From Actinophytocola glycyrrhizae (lineage in GTDB: Bacteria; Actinomycetota; Actinomycetes; Mycobacteriales; Pseudonocardiaceae), in the NCBI RefSeq assembly GCF_042653545.1, contig NZ_JBHSIS010000024.1, positions 1 through 64,000 of the forward strand: a stretch of DNA of 64,000 nucleotides, written 5' to 3'. The notes under the pieces are model-generated. The model had not been told where the DNA came from. It saw only the letters and a list, made by a program, of their open reading frames with translations, and did not search any database. Below are positions 1-8,071 of this stretch, one piece after another; position 1 is the stretch's first letter, and every line of letters begins with the position of its first letter. The position numbers and the translations under genes were made by a program.

Positions 1-72
1 ACCTCGCTCCGCTCAGCCAGGGCACTGCCCCACGCCCTGATCACCCCCGATTTTCGAGCCAGGGCACTCAGC

Positions 73-95
73 GCCCTGAACGCGCCTTTCAGGGC
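73..95. repeat. Palindromic gene-end element, copy A
   Basis: An 8-bp perfect inverted repeat (GCCCTGAA / TTCAGGGC) encloses the 7-nt loop CGCGCCT. It overlaps the last bases of the cyclase gene, which ends at 89. The same loop returns at 9778-9784 and 15525-15531, and inverted at 15495-15501, with other stem sequences. Probably a terminator or REP-like element. Confidence 0.6.
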
Positions 96-1306
96 ACCAA
101 ACCACCCCGGTACTGGGCCAGCCACGCCTGCTGCAGTAGCGACATCGACGGGGCGTGCGGTGTGGGTGACAACCAGTTGTCGCGCAGGGCTTCCGGGTTC
201 ACCAGCGTCGTGTCCACGCCGGTGCCGTTCCACGTGCGGGCGAACTCCCTGGTGTGTCCGGTGAACACCGCGTTCGCGAACAGGGCCTTGGAGCGGCGTT
301 CGAGTACCTCGCGGGGGAGGAGGTCGCCGAACAGGGCGCGCATGGTCGCGGCTCTGCCGGTCCAGCCAAGGAAGCCGCCCGTCGTCGCCACCGCGGCCAC
401 CAGCGCTGGCTCCGCGAAGGCCTGTACGTAGGCCACGTTCAGTTCGTCGCCCAAGGTGCGGACGGTGTCGTAGCCGATCCGTGCGCAGCGGCGGGTCGCG
501 AACTGCCACGTGTTGTGACCCGCGTGCAGACTGAACGCGGCCAGGTCCGCCGCGTCCCTGCGGGCCAGTTCGGCTTCCACCTCCGGGCGCAGCCACGGTC
601 TGCGGTAGCGGTCCCGCAGGTGCGAGCGGCGGCGCAGTGCCGCCGGTGCCAGGGCCTTGGGCACGTCCGCGTAGACCCTCGGGGAGACCCGTCCCCGGGA
701 CTTCAGCAGCTTCGTCAGCGGGGTCACGCGTTTCAACCCGAACGCCTCGTCGCCGCCTTCACCCGTCAGCAGCGTGCCGCCTCTGGCCAGGGTCATCATG
801 CGCAGTGTCGGGGCGATGTTCGGCGGCCAGATCAGGCCGTGCCGTCTCAGCACCGGGGTGGCCACCGGGCCAAGCGGGTCGTGTTCGTCGTGGACGGTCA
901 CGGTGATGCGGTCCGGCACACCGAGGTGGTCCAGGACCACCTGTTGCCACTCGGACTCGTCCGTGTCCGTCGCGTCCGGGTAGGACAGTGTGATCGGGGT
1001 CGGCACAGGGAGCCCTTCGCGGCGTGCCAGTGCCACCGCGGCCGCCAGCAGCACCGACGAGTCGCGGCCACCCGAGAACGCCACCAGGCACGGGGATCGC
1101 TCCAGGTGGGGCAGCAGCAGCCGGTCCAGTACCTGCCGAGGGGAGCCCGCCAGGGGCATCGACAGTGGCATCGGTACCGGGTCGTAGCCGTTGACCCAGC
1201 CGCCCGCCACCTCCAGCGGGTCCATTGTGTACAGCGTCAAAAGGCTGCTCCCAGCCAGCGGGGGTGACGGGCCCGGGATGGGCGGACCCGTCACCGGCTG
1301 GATCAC
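89..1306 (-). CDS. Lasso peptide cyclase (Asn-synthetase-like C protein)
   Basis: 405 residues from a GTG start. Contains the PP-loop SGGRDSS near residue 78 and a TGEGGDEAFG segment near residue 180, both typical of the synthetase domain of asparagine synthetase B. In lasso pathways this domain adenylates the ring Asp/Glu side chain and closes the macrolactam with the core N-terminus. The usual N-terminal glutaminase-like domain of about 200 residues is missing: only about 75 residues precede the PP-loop, so the protein is short for the family. The GTG start overlaps the TGA of the precursor gene (GTGA), which implies translational coupling. An internal ATG (MDPLEV) at residue 28 is an alternative start. 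An unrelated amidotransferase-like role is possible, but the precursor next door argues for lasso cyclisation. Confidence 0.85.
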   Translation of the reverse strand: MIQPVTGPPIPGPSPPLAGSSLLTLYTMDPLEVAGGWVNGYDPVPMPLSMPLAGSPRQVLDRLLLPHLERSPCLVAFSGGRDSSVLLAAAVALARREGLPVPTPITLSYPDATDTDESEWQQVVLDHLGVPDRITVTVHDEHDPLGPVATPVLRRHGLIWPPNIAPTLRMMTLARGGTLLTGEGGDEAFGLKRVTPLTKLLKSRGRVSPRVYADVPKALAPAALRRRSHLRDRYRRPWLRPEVEAELARRDAADLAAFSLHAGHNTWQFATRRCARIGYDTVRTLGDELNVAYVQAFAEPALVAAVATTGGFLGWTGRAATMRALFGDLLPREVLERRSKALFANAVFTGHTREFARTWNGTGVDTTLVNPEALRDNWLSPTPHAPSMSLLQQAWLAQYRGGLVP

Positions 1307-1443
1307 GAGTAGTCGTCGCGGTCGCCGAGGATCGGGAGGATCCAGGTCAGGTTGTCGCTGGACTGCCCGAACAGGTTTGCCTGGGTCAGGTCGGACAACG
1401 ACCCCAGTGCGGTGATCTCCGGCGCTTCGTAGGGCTGGCGCAT
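1303..1443 (-). CDS. Lasso peptide precursor (A), 46 residues
   Basis: A small ORF with a strong AGGAGGT site (1451-1457) 7 nt before its ATG. The leader has the lasso recognition pattern YxxPxxxxxG, with Tyr5, Pro8 and Gly14, and a Thr at position 20. By the rule that Thr is the penultimate leader residue, the core starts at Ala22. The ring would be ANLFGQSSD, closed between the Ala1 amine and the Asp9 side chain. A 16-residue tail follows and ends in GDRDDYS. Starting at Asn23 would give an 8-residue ring instead. The stop codon overlaps the start of the cyclase. The last residue is Ser, the residue modified by lasso precursor kinases, and such a kinase is encoded at 9844-10758. Identification rests on the leader motif plus neighbours; the mature product is inferred. 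Confidence 0.85.
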   Translation of the reverse strand: MRQPYEAPEITALGSLSDLTQANLFGQSSDNLTWILPILGDRDDYS

Positions 1444-1492
1444 GCTTCTCACCTCCTCGTGGTGTGCCCCTTACGTCGCCGGTCCGCGGGAA

Positions 1493-1542
1493 TCATTACG
1501 CACCGAAACCGTCTGAGCAGTAACGAAAGCGGTCCGTAATCA
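1493..1542. promoter_or_regulatory. Inverted repeat between divergent lasso promoters
   Basis: TCATTACGCACCG (1493-1505) and CGGTCCGTAATCA (1530-1542) form a 13-nt inverted repeat with two mismatches and a 24-nt spacer. Each arm carries a TAAT box facing one gene: TAATGA towards the precursor, and TAATCA ending 6 nt before the GTG of the exporter. It may be a shared operator or a pair of mirrored promoters. Confidence 0.5.
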
Positions 1543-1548
1543 GACCTT

Positions 1549-3300
1549 GTGTACATGCGCCGGTTGGTGAGGACCCCACGACTGATCGTCGCCGCCGCGC
1601 GGGAGGTGCGGCGCGCCGATCGTGGTGGCACCGTGCTCGCCACCGTCTACCAGCTGCTGGGAGCCGTCGCGGCACTCGGCGTGGTGGCGGCGGGCAAGTC
1701 GACCTTCGACGCACTGCTCACCCCCGAACACGCCACTGTCGGGCTCACCCCGGCTCTGTTGCTGCTCGCGCTCGCGACCGCGGTGTCCGGTTCGGTCGGT
1801 CCACTCCAGACACAGCAGCACCGGATGCTCGGCGAGCGGGTGTCACAGCGCGTGTGGGACCGGTTGCTCGACACGACCGCCCGTGCCGACCTCGTCACGT
1901 ACGAGTCGACCGGGTTCGCCACCGCGCTCGAACGGGTGCGGCAGCACGCGCTCACGCGGCCTTTCGCTGTCACCGCAGCGTTGCTGGGGCTCACCGGGAG
2001 CCTCCTCGGGGTGACCGCGATGTCGGTCGTGTTGCTGACCGTGGAGCCGTTGCTGCTGCCGCTCCTGCTCGCCGCCGGGGTGCCCGCGGTGCTGTTGGCG
2101 CGCTGGGCAAGCCGCACCGAGTTCGCGTTCGCGCAGCGGCTCACCGCGTTGTTCCGGCGGCGGCACTACCTCCAGGAGCTGTTGACGCAGCGGCCCTACG
2201 CGGCCGAGGTCCGCGCCTTCGACGCCACCGGGCCGCTGCGCGCCAGGCGCGACGTGCTCAACGCCGAGGTGAACGCGGCGCTGCGCAAGCAGGTCCGGCG
2301 CAGGCAGCTGATCGCGGCGCTCACCACGCTCGGGGTGGCGACCGCCCTGACCGGTGCGTTGCTGGCGATTGTCCAACTGGTACGGACAGGACGCATCGAT
2401 CTCGCCGAGGCCGGTGCCGCCGCGATCGCCGTGCGGTTGCTGAGCGGTCAGCTCGGGACGTTGTTCGGGTCGATCGGCGGGCTGCTCGAGTCGGCGCCGT
2501 TCCTCGCCGACCTGGAGCGGTTCGTCGCGAGTGGACCACCCGCCGCACCGAGGGGCCACAGGCACGACCTCACCGACCGGGTGTCCGTACGTGGTGCGCG
2601 GTTCAGCTACCCGGGGCAGGAGCGGCCCGCGGTCGACGGGGTGGACCTGGAGATCCGCGCCGGTGAGGTGGTCGCGCTGGTCGGCGAGAACGGGTCCGGC
2701 AAGACGACGCTCGCCAAGATCGTCGCCGGGCTCTACGAGCCGGACGCCGGGGTCCGGCGCTGGGACGGCGCGGCGGTGCCCGCGCCGGACGTGCGTGCCT
2801 CGGTGACGGTCATCTTCCAGGACTTCGTGCGGTACCAGATGACCGTGCGGGACAACATCGTCATCAGCGGTGACGGCGCGGATCCCGAGGCCGCCGCGCG
2901 GGCCGCCGGGCTGGCGCCGACCGTGCGGGCGTTGCCGGACGGCATGGACACCATGCTGGGGCGTGACCTCGACGAGGGTGTCGACCTGTCGGGTGGGCAG
3001 TGGCAGCGGGTGGCGCTCGCGAGGGCGTTGCACCGGGACACGCCGCTGATCGTGCTCGACGAGCCCGCAGCCGCGCTGGATCCCCGCGCCGAGCACGAGC
3101 TGTTCACGAACGTGCGGGCCACGCTGGGCGGCCGGGCGGCTTTGCTGATCTCGCACCGGTTCTCCAGCACCCGCATGGCGGACCGGATCTACGTCATGGA
3201 CGCGGGCCGGGTCGTGGAGTGCGGCACCCACGACGAGCTGATGGCCGCGGCAGGCCAGTACGCGGAGCTGTACCGGTTGCAGTCGGCGGCCTACCGCTGA
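1549..3300 (+). CDS. ABC transporter, fused permease and ATPase (lasso exporter D)
   Basis: 583 residues with an N-terminal type-1 ABC exporter membrane domain (about residues 20-320) and a C-terminal ATPase. Walker A is GENGSGKTT near 379, the signature LSGGQ near 480, Walker B LIVLDEP near 500, and the His switch is in LLISHRF. It probably works as a homodimer that exports the lasso peptide and gives self-protection. It is divergent from the precursor gene across a 105-bp region. No Shine-Dalgarno site precedes the GTG at 1549. An ATG two codons later is an alternative. The substrate is inferred from context. Confidence 0.85.
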   Translation: MYMRRLVRTPRLIVAAAREVRRADRGGTVLATVYQLLGAVAALGVVAAGKSTFDALLTPEHATVGLTPALLLLALATAVSGSVGPLQTQQHRMLGERVSQRVWDRLLDTTARADLVTYESTGFATALERVRQHALTRPFAVTAALLGLTGSLLGVTAMSVVLLTVEPLLLPLLLAAGVPAVLLARWASRTEFAFAQRLTALFRRRHYLQELLTQRPYAAEVRAFDATGPLRARRDVLNAEVNAALRKQVRRRQLIAALTTLGVATALTGALLAIVQLVRTGRIDLAEAGAAAIAVRLLSGQLGTLFGSIGGLLESAPFLADLERFVASGPPAAPRGHRHDLTDRVSVRGARFSYPGQERPAVDGVDLEIRAGEVVALVGENGSGKTTLAKIVAGLYEPDAGVRRWDGAAVPAPDVRASVTVIFQDFVRYQMTVRDNIVISGDGADPEAAARAAGLAPTVRALPDGMDTMLGRDLDEGVDLSGGQWQRVALARALHRDTPLIVLDEPAAALDPRAEHELFTNVRATLGGRAALLISHRFSSTRMADRIYVMDAGRVVECGTHDELMAAAGQYAELYRLQSAAYR

Positions 3301-3338
3301 ACATGGTCTGACCACTGACGTCGTCTCACGCGACAAAG

Positions 3339-3368
3339 GCCCGTAACTCGAACGGGCGATTTCGCCCA
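3339..3368 (+). terminator. Possible terminator after the ABC exporter
   Basis: Two overlapping, mutually exclusive hairpins: GCCCGT / ACGGGC (3339-3357) and GGGCGA / TCGCCC (3354-3367). They lie 39 bp past the exporter stop codon in the 228-bp gap before the next gene. There is no T tract. The rest of the gap shows no gene. Confidence 0.35.
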
Positions 3369-3528
3369 CAAGGCTCAAGAAGATGGGCTGTGTGGCCGAC
3401 GTCTGACATGCGTTGCACACCAACCCGGCGAATTGGCCACTAATTGTCCATAACACCAGCCCCGGGAGGGAGAACAATTGAACCGTCCCGTCGACTAACC
3501 GCTCGAAGCCCAGCAAAGGTAGGCGGTC

Positions 3529-4539
3529 ATGGGGAACCAGTTGCCGACTCAGCTGCTGAAATCCGCCGCGGACACCATTGACCGGTACGGCCTGCTCGAC
3601 CGGTCCCGCCCGGTCGTCGTCGCGCTGTCCGGAGGCAAGGACTCCTTACTGCTGTGCCTGACCTTGCGCGAGCTGGGAACAGCCCTCCGCGCGGTGACGA
3701 TCGACATGGGTTACGAACAGGGCTGGGCAGACCGAATCCGGCGCCGGGCTCACGCGGTCGGCATCCGTCCCGAAGTCGTCAACGCCCGCGAGGCGAGAGC
3801 TCAGGCACTCGGGTCCGGCGCGGCGACAGTGCGCCGTGGGCTCACGGTGCTGGATTCCCTCGGCACCGGCAACAAGGCGACTGCCACACCGTGCACGTAC
3901 TGCTACAGCGTCAAAGTGATGCTGCTCGACGCCGCGGCCGACAGGTTCGGCGCCGGCCAGGTCGCCTTCGCGCACCACATGACCGACGCGACGGCTTCTC
4001 TGCTCAAGGAGTCGTTGCTGCACATCGACCGGTTCGATCGCGGGCACACCAGGTACGAACGCGCGAACTTCGAGTCACTGGTGTCGGAACTGGTCGCCGC
4101 GGCGGCCGACTACGAGACCGAGCCGGACCACCTGTTGCTGCGGGCAATCGCTGCCCTTGTCTCGACCTCCAGGGTCGGCACCGACGAACCACCTCGACAA
4201 CCACTGCGCTGGGACTTTCCGGACGGCACCGAGGTAGTCCGGCCATTCTTCGACATCGACGAGGACGCCATCGTGCGAGCTGTCGCACACAGCGACATCC
4301 AGCCGGAAGGTTCGGGTTGTGGTCATGGCCTCACGCTGTCGACACAAACGCCCCGCGAGATGGTGCACCAGCGTGTTCTCGCAGGCCGAGGCGACACGGC
4401 GTTCTTCGCCCATGCCACACGGCTGGTGCGGGACGGAATCGCCCGGGACGGATCGAGTATCACCAGATCGCGCCTGCTTCGCAGGCAGATGCTCGGCGAT
4501 CAGTACAAACCCGCGATCGACGAGCTGGACAAACTCTGA
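3529..4539 (+). CDS. TtcA-like PP-loop ATPase
   Basis: 336 residues. The PP-loop SGGKDS at 34-39 belongs to the ATP-pyrophosphatase fold. A CxxC pair (Cys122, Cys125 in PCTYC), a following FAHHMTDA segment and a third Cys in GSGCGHG near residue 263 match the layout of TtcA, the tRNA 2-thiocytidine synthetase that binds an Fe-S cluster through three Cys. TtcA activates a substrate carbonyl by adenylation. It is first in a plus-strand run with a nucleoside deoxyribosyltransferase-like gene 17 nt downstream, which suggests a nucleotide- or tRNA-directed job rather than housekeeping TtcA. The substrate is unknown. An AAAGGTAGG site precedes the ATG. Confidence 0.75.
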   Translation: MGNQLPTQLLKSAADTIDRYGLLDRSRPVVVALSGGKDSLLLCLTLRELGTALRAVTIDMGYEQGWADRIRRRAHAVGIRPEVVNAREARAQALGSGAATVRRGLTVLDSLGTGNKATATPCTYCYSVKVMLLDAAADRFGAGQVAFAHHMTDATASLLKESLLHIDRFDRGHTRYERANFESLVSELVAAAADYETEPDHLLLRAIAALVSTSRVGTDEPPRQPLRWDFPDGTEVVRPFFDIDEDAIVRAVAHSDIQPEGSGCGHGLTLSTQTPREMVHQRVLAGRGDTAFFAHATRLVRDGIARDGSSITRSRLLRRQMLGDQYKPAIDELDKL

Positions 4540-4556
4540 ACAAGGACGGAGACATC

Positions 4557-4976
4557 ATGCGGACCATCACACTCTGCGGCAGTGGGAAGAAGCGAAAAGA
4601 GATCTTCGAGGCCGCGGAGCTGCTCCGTGACCAGGGAGCTCTGGTACTGGCACCCCCGTTGCACAAGATCGGCGAGCTGTTCGCCGGACAACCGGCCGAG
4701 TGCCACGAGTTGGCCTGGAAAGGCGCCACCTTCGCGCATCTGAACCGGATCGAGAAGGCGGACGTGGTCTTCATCGTCAACCCGGACGGTTATCTCGGTC
4801 CCAGCACGACGTTGGAACTCGGCTACGCGGTCGCCATGCGGAAACTCATCGTGGCCATGAAGCCTGACCAGGTGGAAACTGCGCGGACGGTGCTCCTCGA
4901 CCTGGTACTGGACACCGACGACGTCTCGGACGCCTGCAAGAGGCTCGTCGGCCACATCGGGTCACTCGAGCACTGA
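4557..4976 (+). CDS. Nucleoside 2-deoxyribosyltransferase-like protein 1
   Basis: 139 residues with a flavodoxin-like fold. It opens with a beta strand and loop (LCGSGKKRK), then has KADVVFIV near 67-74 and GYLGPSTTLELGYAVA at 79-94. Glu87 is in the position of the catalytic Glu of nucleoside 2-deoxyribosyltransferases, in the pattern G-x-x-T-x-x-E-x-G. Family enzymes cleave or exchange N-glycosidic bonds of nucleosides or nucleotides; relatives include DNPH1/Rcl and defence-associated nucleotide hydrolases. AAGGACGGAG gives a ribosome site. It is probably co-transcribed with the PP-loop gene. Activity and substrate are not determined by sequence. Confidence 0.65.
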   Translation: MRTITLCGSGKKRKEIFEAAELLRDQGALVLAPPLHKIGELFAGQPAECHELAWKGATFAHLNRIEKADVVFIVNPDGYLGPSTTLELGYAVAMRKLIVAMKPDQVETARTVLLDLVLDTDDVSDACKRLVGHIGSLEH

Positions 4977-4997
4977 CGACGTGTCGGCCGACCAACG

Positions 4998-5576
4998 ATG
5001 AGCTACCGCGATGTGGACACCGGCACCGACGTCGCGGCGATGTTCGCGACGGCATGGAACGCGGTCAACGACGATCGCGCGACGGCGGTGGACTTCTGGC
5101 CATGCTGCCGGGTGCTGGCCGACGCGAACCTGCTGGTCGCTCAGGAGACCAACCTCACCGCCGTGTCGATCGGCCCGTTCCGGTTCGCGGCATCCGGCGA
5201 CAACCGGCCGATCATCGATTTCGTGGAGGTTCTCGTCCCGTCGTTGATCGCGAGCGCGGCAACCGGGCAGGCCGTGTCAGGTGCGGTGTCTGGCGTGCTC
5301 ACCGCTGCGTGCGCGACCTTCGTCAAGCTGTGTCGTCAGGGCGTCTGCTTCGGCCGGAGCGAGACGGACCGGTTGCGCTGGGCGGTCCTGATGATGGTCC
5401 GAAACGCCAACATCCACGACGTCCGGCCATCGGAGGAAGCGGTCGTCAGGGAGTTCGCGGACCGTGCGACCGGTACGGCAGTGCCGGACGCGATCGGCTG
5501 GCTTCTGGGTACAGCCCGGGGGCGCCCGCCACTGCTGATCCGGCAGGATGACGGCGGACTGCTCGCCACGGTGTGA
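4998..5576 (+). CDS. Unknown 192-residue protein coupled to the protease gene
   Basis: I do not recognise the family. The chain is soluble-looking, with a central Gly/Ala/Ser-rich stretch (residues about 83-110: IASAATGQAVSGAVSGVL) that could be a helical hairpin or weak membrane-associating segment, then a WAVLMMVRNANIHD helix. It starts 21 nt after the NDT-like gene and its stop lies 3 nt before the protease ATG, so all are likely one operon. Tight pairing with a trypsin-like gene resembles the small constant partners seen beside effector proteases in actinobacterial conflict systems; that comparison is inference. The ribosome site is weak, and a GTG a few codons upstream cannot be excluded. 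Confidence 0.6.
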   Translation: MSYRDVDTGTDVAAMFATAWNAVNDDRATAVDFWPCCRVLADANLLVAQETNLTAVSIGPFRFAASGDNRPIIDFVEVLVPSLIASAATGQAVSGAVSGVLTAACATFVKLCRQGVCFGRSETDRLRWAVLMMVRNANIHDVRPSEEAVVREFADRATGTAVPDAIGWLLGTARGRPPLLIRQDDGGLLATV

Positions 5577-5579
5577 CCG

Positions 5580-7352
5580 ATGGTCGCCTCGAGCCTGGAT
5601 GACGCGGTCCTGGTGGTCACCGATGGCGAGGGCCACGTGCTGGGCAGTTGCTTTCGTGCACCGATCCTGGACTCCGACCGGACAGGCACCTATCTCGTCA
5701 CCACCGCGCACGGTCTCGCCGTCGACGCACGACGGGGGAACACGGTTCTCGTGGTGGACCGCGCGGGACGGTGCCACCAGGCTGATGTCGTCCTCTGTCC
5801 TACGTCCGCGCCGGACGTCGGGCTGCTCTATGTCGGGCGACACCTCGGAGAGCCGCTGGACTGCGTCAGCCCGGCCCCGAGCGGCGCGGTGGTCATCCGC
5901 GGCGCGATGTCCGGTTTGGACACGCGGATCGGCTCACTGCGTGGGTGGCACACCGGTCTGGAGAGTCTCACCGGCGAACAGATGATGGCCGTCACTATCC
6001 ACGACCTTGGCTTCCTGGAACCATCCGCGTCGGCCGACCACGTCGGAAGCCTTGCCTACGCAGGCTTGCGTGGTATGTCGGGAGCACCGGTGTGCGACGC
6101 CGACACCCGCGAGGCGCATGCCTACGGGATGGTGGTGCGCCGCAACATCGGAGGTATCGCGAACCGGGTCTATGCGGTCCCCATCGACACCGTCCGCCGG
6201 TACCTCGCGCGAGCGGGTTACGCACTGCGCGTGACCCGTCGCCTCGACAACTCATCGCAACCGGAGAGTCTGCTGGTGGGGCGTCTGATGACGCGCCTGC
6301 TGGGCAGCCCCGGAGGCCTGCACGACCTGTGGGAGGTAGCCTCCGGACTGTTCTACTCCGGAGTCCCGGTAGACGCCACCTTTCTGGCGGCGATCCGGCA
6401 ACCGGAGCAGTTCGGCCTCGACACCCTACGCGTCGCTGAACTGGAGTTCCTGTTGGCACGGCTGCTTTTCAAGCGCGGTGATCAACGCGACGGACTGGCG
6501 CTGCTCAGAAAGGCGCGCGCCCTGGCCGGGCGGAGCGCGACAGCGGACCATCGCGGCCTTGCCGCGTTGATCGACCTCCGGATGGCGCTCCACGTCGCAC
6601 GGGAGCTCAGTCCAGCACGGCGTCGGTCTGTGCTGGAGCTGTGCGTCGGCACCTACGAACAGGCACCGGGGTACTCGGACGACGAGCAGGCATACGAGGT
6701 GGCGTCCGCGATCGGCAGCGAGGCGAGCCAGTTGGCCGCCGACACCGGCTTCGTTCGTGCGGATGCAGCCGCGCGCCGCCATTTCTCCACGCTGCTCACC
6801 AAGCACACCGGGTTGCTGACCGGCTATCCGCGGCTGTTGCGCGACAAGCAGGAGGTTGTGAACCTTGCGTTGTCCGCCGTCGACATCATGTGGGGCACCG
6901 ACGACAGGGCCGAACGTGCCGAGAGGCTCACCGAACTCGCGGCACGTGGGAAGTTGGCCGCTATCCAACGCGGCAACAAGATCTTCTACACGCAGATGCT
7001 GCTGGCCGATGCGATCGCGGCGCAACTGAACGGCCGACCTCGTCGAGCTTACGCACTGACGTGCCTTGTCGGCGCGATAATGGCGTCGTCGGATCTGCGT
7101 CTGTCCCACGAAGGAGTACCGTCCTACCTCTCGTATCTCGACGAGAATGACCGGACCACGGCAAACCTGCTCAGAACCGCATACGCCGTAGATCTCCCGG
7201 ACGCGCGATCGGTGCTGCTCGCCAGCGAACTGCCGCCGTCCGCGGACAGGTCAGCGCTGGACGCCGCACTCGCCTGGTGCCAGTCGATCGAGATCAACGC
7301 CAGGAACATCAGCGACATCTTCGAACTCGAAACCTTGATCCGTGACCTGTGA
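5580..7352 (+). CDS. Trypsin-like serine protease with helical C-terminal region
   Basis: 590 residues. The N-terminal about 215 residues form a chymotrypsin-fold protease with a visible triad: His44 in TTAHGLAV, Asp79 in SAPDVGLLY and Ser167 in GMSGAPV. No signal peptide is seen, so it should act in the cytoplasm. Residues about 230-590 are alpha-helical with TPR-like segments (for example LARLLFKRGDQRDGLALLRKA) and probably sense a partner or substrate. Cytoplasmic trypsin-like proteases fused to helical repeats are common in actinobacterial conflict systems. The gene follows the 192-residue protein by 3 nt. An alternative is a regulatory protease unrelated to defence. Confidence 0.75.
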   Translation: MVASSLDDAVLVVTDGEGHVLGSCFRAPILDSDRTGTYLVTTAHGLAVDARRGNTVLVVDRAGRCHQADVVLCPTSAPDVGLLYVGRHLGEPLDCVSPAPSGAVVIRGAMSGLDTRIGSLRGWHTGLESLTGEQMMAVTIHDLGFLEPSASADHVGSLAYAGLRGMSGAPVCDADTREAHAYGMVVRRNIGGIANRVYAVPIDTVRRYLARAGYALRVTRRLDNSSQPESLLVGRLMTRLLGSPGGLHDLWEVASGLFYSGVPVDATFLAAIRQPEQFGLDTLRVAELEFLLARLLFKRGDQRDGLALLRKARALAGRSATADHRGLAALIDLRMALHVARELSPARRRSVLELCVGTYEQAPGYSDDEQAYEVASAIGSEASQLAADTGFVRADAAARRHFSTLLTKHTGLLTGYPRLLRDKQEVVNLALSAVDIMWGTDDRAERAERLTELAARGKLAAIQRGNKIFYTQMLLADAIAAQLNGRPRRAYALTCLVGAIMASSDLRLSHEGVPSYLSYLDENDRTTANLLRTAYAVDLPDARSVLLASELPPSADRSALDAALAWCQSIEINARNISDIFELETLIRDL

Positions 7353-7489
7353 GCACAGCTGGGTGACAGCCGGCCACGATGGCGCGAACTTCGCGCGTCG
7401 GCTGGTTTCTCCGGCGGCGCTGCGGCACCATTGCGACGACGGTGCGCTGATCCGTGTTGCGCCACAGCAGCGAGGAGGCCGACTCGACG

Positions 7490-8029
7490 ATGGGCAGCCC
7501 GACAGCGGACAACGTCGGCCAGGTGTATCTGGCAGGGCCCTTCACTTCCAAGACCGAGAACGCGGTCGGTGCCAACGCCACCATGGGCATGATCAGTGGC
7601 AACTCCGAGTGGCGTGGGGCATTACTGGCTGCCGAGCAGGCCCTGCGTGCCAAAGGCTGGTCCGTGTTCCTGCCCCATCGTGATGTCAGCGCATGGGGCG
7701 CCCGCCGGATAACGGCTGGTGACGTCGTGCGGGAATGCCTGTCCGCTGTGAAGGAAAGCAACCTGGTGATCGCCCTGCTGGAGGAGAGCTTCGGCACGCA
7801 CGTGGAGGTCGGGATGGCCCTGGGAATGGGCATTCCCGTCGTAACAGTGCGATGCCAGGACCAGGCGCAGTCCTACTTCGGCGGAGGAATCGGTCCGGCC
7901 TCGCTTGCGGGCGAGCTGGTGGTTCCGACGATTCACAGGTTCGCCGAGGTCATGAGCGGCGCCGCATTCGATCGGGCGGTCGCCGCGGCACGGGACGGCG
8001 CGGCCTCGCTGCACGCGATGGCGGGCTGA
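7490..8029 (+). CDS. Nucleoside 2-deoxyribosyltransferase-like protein 2
   Basis: 179 residues. YLAGPF at 13-18 is the classic N-terminal NDT loop. ESFGTHVEVGMALGMG (99-114) carries the catalytic-type Glu106, in the pattern G-T-x-x-E-x-G-x-A. An AGGAGG site lies upstream of the chosen ATG; an in-frame start at 7454 is less likely. It lies 137 bp after the protease, on the same strand. It is the second NDT-superfamily gene in 3 kb and is clearly diverged from the first, so the two probably have different substrates or form a hetero-pair. The Asp common before the catalytic strand is replaced by Ser-Asn (KESNLVIALL). Confidence 0.7.
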   Translation: MGSPTADNVGQVYLAGPFTSKTENAVGANATMGMISGNSEWRGALLAAEQALRAKGWSVFLPHRDVSAWGARRITAGDVVRECLSAVKESNLVIALLEESFGTHVEVGMALGMGIPVVTVRCQDQAQSYFGGGIGPASLAGELVVPTIHRFAEVMSGAAFDRAVAAARDGAASLHAMAG

Positions 8030-8071
8030 CAACACAGCATGGCCCCGCCACATCGCACAGGGACCTGGCTG

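Noticed and set aside
1843..3516. 557-codon minus-strand frame opposite the ABC exporter
   Set aside because: Arg/Gly/Pro-rich shadow of a high-GC gene with clear Walker motifs on the other strand.
7342..7683. 113-codon frame between the protease and NDT-like 2
   Set aside because: It runs into the NDT-like gene in a wrong frame and loses protein-like composition there.
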